Shown: positions 1-5,604 of the stretch, piece by piece | Numbering within the stretch: position 1 is the first letter of the stretch | Layout of the letters: every line of letters starts with the position of its first letter | Assembly (NCBI GenBank): GCA_964369235.1 | Contig: CAYJEQ010000105.1 | Span: forward strand, 1 to 5,604 | Length of the DNA: 5,604 bases | Direction of reading: 5' to 3' | From: CAYJEQ01 sp964369235 | GTDB lineage: Bacteria > Bacillota > Clostridia > Oscillospirales > Ruminococcaceae | Made by a program: the position numbers and the translations under genes | The notes under the pieces: model-generated | Database searches by the model: none | Seen by the model: the letters and a program-made list of their open reading frames with translations, nothing else | What the model was told of the DNA's origin: nothing

Positions 1-33
1 AAACAAAAATTGAATTTTGTCTATATTTGTGCA

Positions 34-62
34 TTGTATTTTGTCATAAAAAATGCTATAAT
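34..62 (+). promoter_or_regulatory. Probable extended -10 sigma-A promoter of the large gene
   Basis: A perfect -10 hexamer TATAAT lies at 57-62 and is preceded by TGC at 54-56, which makes an extended -10 (TGnTATAAT). Seventeen bases upstream is TTGTAT at 34-39, which matches the -35 consensus only in TTG. An extended -10 is known to compensate for a weak -35. Transcription would start near 69, giving a leader of about 140 nt before the ATG at 211. The whole region is very AT-rich, so chance matches are common, but the TGnTATAAT match and the 17-nt spacing make this the best candidate upstream of the gene. Confidence 0.6.
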
Positions 63-173
63 ATCACTAAGAATTATTGTGTATAGTTATGTAAATTTTA
101 CCCATATCTAAATTAAATATATTTTGTAAATTAATGTATTTATTATGCAATATTTAAAAAAGAAGGAAGTATA

Positions 174-192
174 CTTGAAATAAATATTCAAG
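174..192 (+). other. Small inverted repeat in the mRNA leader
   Basis: CTTGAA at 174-179 and TTCAAG at 187-192 form a perfect 6-bp stem with a 7-nt AT-only loop. It ends just before the ribosome binding site. The stem is weak, with only two G-C pairs, and is not followed by a U tract, so it is not a terminator. It could be a protein-binding palindrome or a leader hairpin, or chance in AT-rich DNA. No known riboswitch core is recognisable in the 69-210 leader. Confidence 0.25.
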
Positions 193-196
193 CTAG

Positions 197-206
197 AAAG
201 GTAGGA
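197..206 (+). promoter_or_regulatory. Ribosome binding site for the ATG at 211
   Basis: The purine-rich stretch AAAGGTAGGA at 197-206 contains AAAGG, which ends 9 nt before the ATG. A second partial match, TAGGA, lies closer. This supports ATG 211 as the start. That start also places a classic signal peptide exactly at the N-terminus of the product. Confidence 0.65.
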
Positions 207-210
207 ACAA

Positions 211-3200
211 ATGTTAAATAGCAACTCAAACAAAAATATTAAAAGCAAAAAAGCATTGTCCTTATTACTTGCTGCTTCAATAGCCGCAGGAGGACTTAGC
301 TTTAGTGCTGTGGAGAGTTATGGTTATCATACATCTCTTTTAGGTATTGAATCAATAAAAGCAACTAATTCATCTGCAAACCCTTATAATGTTCTGGAAA
401 TAGTGCCAGATTTATCCTCAACAAGTATAGGATACTATCTGTCAGAAGGCCATGAGCTAATAGATTGGCAGACTATTCTATCAGTACAAACTAGCGAAGC
501 AGAAAGACGGGAATACATCAGTAATCTATCATATGCATTAGCAGCAGAAGGGATTGCCTCAACAGATAAGGCAACACCTCTTAAAATTAATGCTTATACA
601 GAATACAAGCCTTGGGAAGCTGGAGCTTTTGATGAGGGTGTTTTTGAGATAAAACAAACTCATGGTGGCGACCCAGTGTTTTCTAGCGAAAATGCTCCTG
701 ATAAATTTGAAGCTGTAGATTTGGGATCAGGCTCCTATGAGGAATCCTCAGGTTATCAGGAGGCAACAGGTAAACCAGAAGCTGAATACTATCTAAACCC
801 AATATACCTAGAAAAAGTTGATGCACCTTTAGCAGATGGTACGCATTATTACTACCCAGCAGATGGCTTTGTAAAATATGACTTTAAAGTACCAGGTGCT
901 ATTACAGGAATGTTTGGAAAAACCTTCTATCAGCTAGATGATGAAGGTAACTATCAGCTTTTTGGTACTATGATTGAAGGTGGAGATCTATACATAAATT
1001 CAGGAGAAGATTACTATGTATATACATTAAATCCTGATAATAAGGATTTTCCATCAACTACTTATAGCGAAGAAACACCCTATCTAGCTACTAAAACCCA
1101 GTATGTTGAGGCAGCTGGTACTGAATATGAGCCTCATTTTGAGCTTGTAGAACGCAGTTATACATATGTTGGTGAGGGTAATGGTGACTATGCTTATGAT
1201 CAGCATAAAACTGCTGATGGCACTGTTTCGATAAAATACGATACAGTTTTTGTACCAAATATGTTTGAAAGCAATAACTGGTTTGCAAGATATGTTATGG
1301 ATGTAGAAAATCCAGAGACAAAACCATTTATAACAGAACATACAGTAGCAACACCTAACACACTAACTGTGGACATGATTAATCAGGCAGACCTTATTGT
1401 TATAAGCAATGGTTATACAACTGAAAACATTGTAAATAAACCTGTTACAGGCAAAGCTGATGTTAAAATTTATAATACAGTTAGCTCCTCAATGACCGAT
1501 GAGGTTCAGGCTGCCCTATCTGCAGCTACAGTCCCTGTAGCAGATAGTGATGGAGTTATAGTGCCTATAATCTATACCAAAGAAGATATGGATGGTGGGT
1601 TTATTAAAACAGATGCAGAGTTCCTTATAGAAGCTCTAGAAACCTATGTAAAAGCTAACGCTCCAACACTTTTTGATGAAGATGGAGATAGTGATGAAGG
1701 TTATGTGTATAAGCATATTTTTGCCTTTGGTGAGTTAGAAACAGCTGCTGGAAATGACATTGAGCAGTTTATTACAACTGTTTTTAACGGTCAGTTAGAC
1801 GACGAGCTTTATACAGAGGCTAATTCCCCATTTAAATCTGTAATAGACGAAATTAACGAGGAAAATCTTCTTCGTCAGATTGCTGGAACAGAGGAACTGC
1901 CAAGCATTGTTTCTCTTGCAACTAATACAAGAGCGATTATCAACAGCGTTGATACCCGTATTACAGTAATGAAAGAAAAGCTTAATGTTCTAGAAATCCA
2001 GCCTATTAGAAATCCTAAGGATGATAAAATCGATGATCAAGAAATAAGTGAAATAAAACTTGCGCAGTGGATGAACGGTAGTGGATTTACAGAAGATATG
2101 ATTAATGTTGAAACCATGGCTATTACTGAGTTTGTAAGTAATATCGAAGAAATATCTGAAGAATATGATATGATTTATATTGGTGCCAGCACAGAAGGTT
2201 TTAACCTACTTGATGGTCATCCAAATTACAATGACAACTCTATGGATGGTATGTACTACACCAATGTAGGTGATAGATATACTATGGGTGGTATAGTTTC
2301 AGCAGGTCTTATTAACTCAGAGTTTGACAGTAGTAGACTAGTGGACGGATATTATCCTGTAAACAGTGTACTAGAAACTAGAATACCAGGTAGAGATTTA
2401 ACTTATAGCAAATTAGAAGATTTAGTAGAGTTTGTTGCTTCTGGCTTCCCAGTTATTATTAGTGACACTTTAGTAAATACTGAGATTCGTTATACAGAAG
2501 AACCTATAGAAAGATCATTAGACTTTAAAATTGCAGGTGCTATGGTAGATACTGCAACATCAGATCTTCCTACAGCAGATGGTGACAAAGTATTACTAAT
2601 AGAAAGTATGTTAGTTGATGGTGCGGGTGTTAACCAGTATGGAATATACACAAATGCTGTTTATGATTGGAAATATCTACTTGGTAGTGATCAGAAAGAT
2701 CTAGCAGATGTTACTGATATGATAGCTAATGCTAACACAGGGATCCCTACTATTAGCTTCGAGTGGATAGAAGATGTAATGGACGCATCAGGGGTAGATA
2801 AAATAACTTTTAAAAATGAATTAAGTTATCATAATGTTATTTCAGAAGTGGAAGAATATGTAGGATTTACTAATTGGATCTCTGTAACTAGAGAAGGAGA
2901 TGTTTTTGAAATAATTAGTGAATCTGAGAGTAGTATTCCAACAGTAAATATAGTTAACCCAGGCGTGGTAGATCGTGTAGCAATAACAGGAATTAATGAA
3001 AAACATCTAGATAACTCCTCGAACATGGATCTATTTATAGAAACTGTTAGAACTGCTGATAATGTTTTTGCAGTGTCTGATGTGTACCATAACGGTTTAG
3101 AACTTGCTAAATATGCAAATCTATCTAAGCCAACACTATCAGTAAGCTCAGCTCCAGCTGAATACACTAATTTAGATTCTTTAGTTTCTAACGGTGTTCT

Positions 3201-5172
3201 AGAGTATAAGTTTACAATCTCAAATCCTACAGACCCATCACCTGAAACCACAAACTATCGCATAGATTTATTAATTGAGCAGAACAGTGATGGTAGATTT
3301 GATACAAATACTGAGCTTTTAGGTGATCTATCAGTTACTGAGGTAGCTACTGGTAGCTCAGTTGATGCAAATAATCTAAAGATTGGAACAGAATACAAAC
3401 TAAGTAAAGCACTACCATTAAATTTAAGTGGTGCTATCCACTGGAAACTAGTTGCTACAATGGAAGGCAATGAAAAATCCCACGATAGCATAGATGGTAT
3501 TACCTACCGTCAGTCAAGTGGGATAACCAATATTAATGTTCTTCAGATTCTACCTGAAAATAAAGGTATAGCCTACAACTCTCTTGCAAATGTTTCTAGC
3601 TTTAAATCAATGTTTGCGGACTTAGAAGCCAAAGGTCTATACGATATCGATGTTACAACAATACATGTAACTACACTTAATAATATGAAATCAAATGAAG
3701 AAATTGCTGCTTCAGGTTCAGGAGGAGAAAGTGTAGAACAGTATCTTGATAAATTTAACATGATTATCGCTGGATTTGGTGATTCATTCGGTGGTGCACA
3801 AACTGCTACTAGTGGTGGTTTTGACCTAGAATCTGCAATGGCTATAAGTGGATATATTGACACAGGTAAATCTGTACTTGTTACCCATGACCTTGCAAGT
3901 ATGAGAAATCTACCAGATAAAGTATACCCAAAAACAAGTGGTGGTACTTTCAGAAGTACACCTTACATGGGCTTCTACTATAATCATCTACTTCGTGATA
4001 AAACAGGACTAGATGTTTATGGTGTAACAAACTATGATTATGGTCTAAGTGATTACAACATTTTCCGTAAGGACGATATTATTAAAACAGGTAACAACTA
4101 TGTAGCAAATGAGTATATTGGAGCAACGAGTGTGGATGATACTGGAAAATCAGCGATTGATAAACTAGTAGAAGAAGGATATAGTATTGCTTACAAGCCA
4201 GGCAGTGATAGAACAGAGTTTGTTAAAGAAACTCATGGATATTCAACTCATAGTATAATTATATCTTCAACAGAACCTTTAAATGCAACAGCTGATACAG
4301 ACTATGAAAAAGGTAAAAACCATGAAACAAATAGGATAACTCAGGTTAATGATGGTCTTATTACTTCATACCCATATAACATTAATCTTGAAGGATTTGG
4401 TGGAGATGGTGAGTATATGAGTATAGCGTCAACACATCAGCAGTATTATCAGCTAAATCTAAATAATGAAGAAATAGTTGTATGGTATGCCTTAGGGGAT
4501 AATGGTAATGACAGATACCTAAACCACTATAATGATGGGGGAAACACATATTATATCTATAGTGCAGGTAATGTAACCTATTCTGGTGCTGGACATAGTG
4601 ACGCAGCTGACTTTACTAATGATGAGGCAAAGCTATTTGTTAATACCATTATAGCGGCTTATCGTGTAGGCACAGAAGGTAATAGTATTAGATTTGATGA
4701 TGGTTCTGGCAATGCAGTTCCTCCTAAGTTTATTCCTATAGTAGAGTCAAGTGAAGGTTTCTCAGGACAGATTTATGAAAATAAAACTGGTTCAGCTATT
4801 GAGATACCGTTCAGAGTTACAGAGGATAACCTAGGAACAGGTAAAACAACAACAGTTACCTTACTTGTAAGTGAGAATAATGCAAGCTATGACCTAGAGT
4901 TAGAACAGTCACTACTGAGTGTACATCAGGTGGTTAATGGGGTGAAGGTTCCTCTTGCTGCAGGAACAAACCTTAGAACTGGTGTTCAGTATTATCTATA
5001 CTTGCCAGAAGAGGCTTTAGATATGCTGTATAATTCAGCAGGTAATAAAATTTCACTAATGTTAGAATTAACAACCACATTTAGAAATCCAGATGGTAGT
5101 ACAGAAACAGTTGTTACTCCATCGAGCGGATCACTAAATGTATATGAAATGGCATTACATTCCCTTGTATAA
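211..5172 (+). CDS. Giant secreted DUF5057-like multidomain protein (1,653 aa)
   Basis: Function unknown. The N-terminus is a Sec signal peptide: basic residues 8-14 (K8, K11, K13, K14), a hydrophobic core at about 15-34, and probable cleavage around 33-51. The mature protein should be outside the cell. From memory of DUF5057 proteins of Clostridia, I recognise NVLEIVP at 60-66, THQQYYQL at 1408-1415, IVVWYALGD at 1422-1430 and GNVTYSGAGHS at 1453-1463. No search was run. Reading by eye gives: alpha/beta domain 1 (about 57-460) with a long Tyr-rich beta insertion (about 70-345); a linker that looks largely helical (about 465-588); alpha/beta domain 2 (about 590-760 plus a poorly defined tail); beta module A (about 974-1096); alpha/beta domain 3 (about 1107-1485); beta module B (about 1495-1653). 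No cysteine is present. There is no LPXTG motif, C-terminal membrane helix or SLH domain, so cell-wall anchoring is not evident. The C-terminal tail completes a beta module, so the end looks natural. The frame is intact throughout, and the gene appears to be monocistronic between its own promoter and terminator. The ORF and export are secure, the family label is likely, and the domain borders are approximate. Confidence 0.9.
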   Translation: MLNSNSNKNIKSKKALSLLLAASIAAGGLSFSAVESYGYHTSLLGIESIKATNSSANPYNVLEIVPDLSSTSIGYYLSEGHELIDWQTILSVQTSEAERREYISNLSYALAAEGIASTDKATPLKINAYTEYKPWEAGAFDEGVFEIKQTHGGDPVFSSENAPDKFEAVDLGSGSYEESSGYQEATGKPEAEYYLNPIYLEKVDAPLADGTHYYYPADGFVKYDFKVPGAITGMFGKTFYQLDDEGNYQLFGTMIEGGDLYINSGEDYYVYTLNPDNKDFPSTTYSEETPYLATKTQYVEAAGTEYEPHFELVERSYTYVGEGNGDYAYDQHKTADGTVSIKYDTVFVPNMFESNNWFARYVMDVENPETKPFITEHTVATPNTLTVDMINQADLIVISNGYTTENIVNKPVTGKADVKIYNTVSSSMTDEVQAALSAATVPVADSDGVIVPIIYTKEDMDGGFIKTDAEFLIEALETYVKANAPTLFDEDGDSDEGYVYKHIFAFGELETAAGNDIEQFITTVFNGQLDDELYTEANSPFKSVIDEINEENLLRQIAGTEELPSIVSLATNTRAIINSVDTRITVMKEKLNVLEIQPIRNPKDDKIDDQEISEIKLAQWMNGSGFTEDMINVETMAITEFVSNIEEISEEYDMIYIGASTEGFNLLDGHPNYNDNSMDGMYYTNVGDRYTMGGIVSAGLINSEFDSSRLVDGYYPVNSVLETRIPGRDLTYSKLEDLVEFVASGFPVIISDTLVNTEIRYTEEPIERSLDFKIAGAMVDTATSDLPTADGDKVLLIESMLVDGAGVNQYGIYTNAVYDWKYLLGSDQKDLADVTDMIANANTGIPTISFEWIEDVMDASGVDKITFKNELSYHNVISEVEEYVGFTNWISVTREGDVFEIISESESSIPTVNIVNPGVVDRVAITGINEKHLDNSSNMDLFIETVRTADNVFAVSDVYHNGLELAKYANLSKPTLSVSSAPAEYTNLDSLVSNGVLEYKFTISNPTDPSPETTNYRIDLLIEQNSDGRFDTNTELLGDLSVTEVATGSSVDANNLKIGTEYKLSKALPLNLSGAIHWKLVATMEGNEKSHDSIDGITYRQSSGITNINVLQILPENKGIAYNSLANVSSFKSMFADLEAKGLYDIDVTTIHVTTLNNMKSNEEIAASGSGGESVEQYLDKFNMIIAGFGDSFGGAQTATSGGFDLESAMAISGYIDTGKSVLVTHDLASMRNLPDKVYPKTSGGTFRSTPYMGFYYNHLLRDKTGLDVYGVTNYDYGLSDYNIFRKDDIIKTGNNYVANEYIGATSVDDTGKSAIDKLVEEGYSIAYKPGSDRTEFVKETHGYSTHSIIISSTEPLNATADTDYEKGKNHETNRITQVNDGLITSYPYNINLEGFGGDGEYMSIASTHQQYYQLNLNNEEIVVWYALGDNGNDRYLNHYNDGGNTYYIYSAGNVTYSGAGHSDAADFTNDEAKLFVNTIIAAYRVGTEGNSIRFDDGSGNAVPPKFIPIVESSEGFSGQIYENKTGSAIEIPFRVTEDNLGTGKTTTVTLLVSENNASYDLELEQSLLSVHQVVNGVKVPLAAGTNLRTGVQYYLYLPEEALDMLYNSAGNKISLMLELTTTFRNPDGSTETVVTPSSGSLNVYEMALHSLV
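379..1590 (+). other. Encoded alpha/beta domain, copy 1 (with Tyr-rich insertion)
   Basis: Residues about 57-460 of the large protein. The opening strand is NVLEIVP (60-66). The matching later elements are NNWFARYV (355-362), a strand around ITEHTVATP (374-382), ADLIVISNG (393-401) and GVIVPIIYT (448-456). Between the opening strand and NNWFARYV is a segment of nearly 290 residues that is absent from the other copies. It is rich in tyrosine and glycine and probably beta-structured, with Tyr clusters at 193-199, 213-215, 261-271 and 317-329. The assignment rests on pattern alignment by eye with copies 2 and 3. Confidence 0.5.
1975..2490 (+). other. Encoded alpha/beta domain, copy 2
   Basis: Residues about 589-760. 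The opening strand is NVLEIQP (592-598). It is followed by the helix LAQWMNGSGF (617-626), a strand around INVETMAITEF (631-641), YDMIYIGAS (652-660), and then FVASGFPVIISDT (741-753). This order matches copy 3 element for element and lacks the large insertion of copy 1. A DDKIDDQE acidic loop comes straight after the first strand. Confidence 0.55.
3130..3498 (+). other. Encoded beta module A
   Basis: Residues about 974-1096, running from KPTLSVSSAP through alternating hydrophobic strands. The segment EYKFTISN, then IDLLIEQNSDGRFD (1018-1031), then LSVTEVATGSS (1040-1050), then LKIGTEYKL (1056-1064) aligns with the C-terminal module B. The loop N1025-x-D1027-G1028-x-x-D1031 resembles a calcium-binding or dockerin-like loop. 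It lacks the full EF-hand set, so metal binding is only a possibility. Confidence 0.5.
3529..4665 (+). other. Encoded alpha/beta domain, copy 3 (ThuA/GATase1-like)
   Basis: Residues about 1107-1485. The elements in order are NVLQILP (1109-1115), a helix around FKSMFADLEAKG (1131-1142), the strand IDVTTIHVTT (1146-1155), FNMIIAGFGDSFGG (1182-1195), and YIDTGKSVLVTHD (1215-1227). Near the end come THQQYYQL (1408-1415), IVVWYALGD (1422-1430) and GNVTYSGAGHS (1453-1463), then a helix at 1469-1484. The closing pattern 'G-x-V-x-Y-[ST]-x-x-G-H-[ST]' is reminiscent of ThuA-like class I glutamine amidotransferase folds. No Cys nucleophile is present. Confidence 0.5.
4693..5169 (+). other. Encoded C-terminal beta module B
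   Basis: Residues about 1495-1653. The strand order IEIPFRVTEDN (1530-1540), TVTLLVSENNASYD (1548-1561), LLSVHQVVNG (1568-1577), LRTGVQYYLYLP (1588-1599) parallels module A. The acidic loop of module A (NSDGRFD) is replaced here by NNASYD and has lost its likely ligands. The protein ends within a strand-like tail with no anchor. Confidence 0.5.
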
Positions 5173-5195
5173 TCATTAAATACAAATTACATACA

Positions 5196-5234
5196 AATCC
5201 CCACCTTATTGCTTAATGTAAGGTGGGGATTGTT
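5196..5234 (+). terminator. Probable intrinsic terminator after the large gene
   Basis: A perfect 13-bp stem pairs 5196-5208 with 5219-5231 around a 10-nt loop, 24 nt after the stop codon. The core CCCCACC/GGTGGGG is very GC-rich for this DNA. The 3' side runs into ATTGTTG, a short and broken U tract. The 5' side is A-rich (ACAAATTACATACAAA), so the same hairpin could also stop transcription from the minus strand. No other hairpin in the window comes close to this stability. Confidence 0.8.
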
Positions 5235-5235
5235 G

Positions 5236-5570
5236 CATGTATAACCATGACCAACATAGAGAAAGAATAGAGCAGAGTATAAGGTAAAAAGGACTAGGGA
5301 ATAATAATAGACTGTGCAGATGATATTATATATAGAATAGGTGGGTGGAGTTATATATAGTGGGACTGTGCTATATGCTATATATAATAAGAGAGCTACC
5401 AATTATATATAACACAACTATGTAATAGGAAAAAACAAAAAACCTAACCAAAAATAGAGAGTATACTATATATAACACTACTATATAAGTAAAGTAAAAG
5501 CCCCAAACCCTTTATTTAAAGGCATCTAGGAGGAAAAACAAAGAAAAACCAAAAAACTTGTGGAAAAGTG
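5236..5570. other. Non-coding intergenic stretch, no gene seen
   Basis: This stretch has no credible coding region on either strand. Open frames here are short, low in complexity and without a supported start. It holds the TTATATATA-element cluster (5324-5488), an A-rich purine tract, a weak palindrome CCTTTATTTAAAGG at 5509-5522, and an isolated AGGAGG at 5528-5533 with no start codon at usable spacing. No tRNA cloverleaf, rRNA segment, insertion-sequence end or CRISPR-type spaced repeat is visible. Confidence 0.6.
5324..5488. repeat. Cluster of TTATATATA elements in both orientations
   Basis: Related AT elements occur at 5324-5335 (TATTATATATAG), 5350-5361 (GTTATATATAGT), 5378-5389 (CTATATATAATA), 5402-5412 (ATTATATATAA) and 5465-5476 (ACTATATATAAC). 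The first and third are exact reverse complements over 12 nt, and so are the second and fifth. The first four sit about 24-28 nt apart. Separately, 5404-5425 and 5467-5488 form a direct repeat identical at 20 of 22 positions, with shared core ATATATAACAC. This could be a decayed small repeat, a protein-binding cluster, or AT-rich drift. Confidence 0.5.
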
Positions 5571-5600
5571 TTGACAAAGGTGATTATCCTGTGATATAAT
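5571..5600 (+). promoter_or_regulatory. Strong consensus promoter reading out of the window
   Basis: Consensus -35 TTGACA at 5571-5576, an 18-nt spacer, extended -10 TG at 5592-5593, and perfect TATAAT at 5595-5600. Upstream, 5534-5566 is A-rich (for example AAAAAACTTGTGGAAAAGTG), as expected for an UP element. Transcription would start just past the window end, near 5607. A promoter this close to consensus with an A-rich upstream tract is typical of stable-RNA (rRNA or tRNA) operons and other highly expressed genes. The target cannot be seen. Confidence 0.85.
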
Positions 5601-5604
5601 AGCT

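Noticed and set aside
41..62. TTGTCA (41-46) as -35 of the TATAAT at 57-62
   Set aside because: The spacer would be only 10 nt. TTGTAT at 34-39 with 17 nt is geometrically better despite a weaker match.
69..210. c-di-GMP or other riboswitch in the leader
   Set aside because: No conserved core or GC-rich paired helices of a known class can be recognised. Only one weak 6-bp stem is present.
1666..1701. DEDGDSDEG (489-497) as a dockerin or classical DxDxDG calcium site
   Set aside because: The spacing is off by one from DxDxDG, and there is no second dockerin repeat. It was left as a generic acidic loop.
2829..3863. Minus-strand open frames of 78-140 codons inside the large gene
   Set aside because: They lie opposite an intact, clearly coding frame, show no domain, and have no ribosome binding sites. 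They are antisense shadows. The same applies to the frames at 1084-1341.
5187..5402. Minus-strand open frame of 71 codons, hydrophobic and Tyr/Leu-rich
   Set aside because: It starts at TTG without a ribosome binding site, its residues simply translate the TATATA repeats, and it runs through the terminator hairpin. No gene is supported.
5324..5488. CRISPR array or insertion-sequence ends
   Set aside because: The repeats are too short, imperfect and in mixed orientation. The spacers are not of uniform CRISPR length, and no transposase or target-site duplication is seen.
5528..5533. Perfect AGGAGG suggesting a gene start
   Set aside because: No ATG, GTG or TTG lies within 4-14 nt. The first candidate (TTG at 5558) is about 24 nt away and precedes the strong promoter.

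Overview
This 5,604-base window is dominated by one very large gene on the + strand (211-5172, 1,653 codons) with non-coding DNA on both sides. The DNA is AT-rich. The features that can be read are typical of a low-GC Gram-positive: a Sec signal peptide on a cysteine-free giant exported protein, extended -10 promoters (TGnTATAAT), and AGA/CTA-rich codon use. They fit the Clostridia best, probably a Lachnospirales-type bacterium. That placement is inference; no taxonomic marker gene is present.

Layout. 1-210 is an AT-rich upstream region with an extended -10 promoter (about 34-62), a predicted leader of about 140 nt holding one small hairpin, and a Shine-Dalgarno site before the ATG at 211. 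211-5172 encodes a secreted multidomain protein that I recognise, from memory of the family and without a search, as DUF5057-like. 5196-5231 is a 13-bp GC-cored hairpin, probably a terminator that ends the gene as a single transcript. 5236-5570 has no credible gene and carries several copies, in both orientations, of a TTATATATA-centred element. 5571-5600 is a near-perfect housekeeping promoter (TTGACA, 18 nt, TGATATAAT) reading out of the window into an unseen gene or RNA operon.

Reading the protein by eye suggests an architecture that its single family label hides. A 'NVLxIxP' strand recurs at residues 60, 592 and 1109. Each copy is followed by a hydrophobic 'D/N-[ML]-I-x-x-x' strand, and in copies 2 and 3 by a 'G-x-x-V-[IL]-[IV]-[ST]-x-D' strand. 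This looks like three diverged copies of an alpha/beta (ThuA / class I glutamine amidotransferase-like) fold, with no cysteine anywhere and so no amidotransferase nucleophile. Copies 2 and 3 are each followed by a beta module, and the two modules also align with each other. The protein is therefore probably a non-enzymatic or unconventional cell-surface or secreted protein built by duplication. Its biological role is unknown.

No RNA gene, CRISPR array, insertion sequence or complete second gene is visible.
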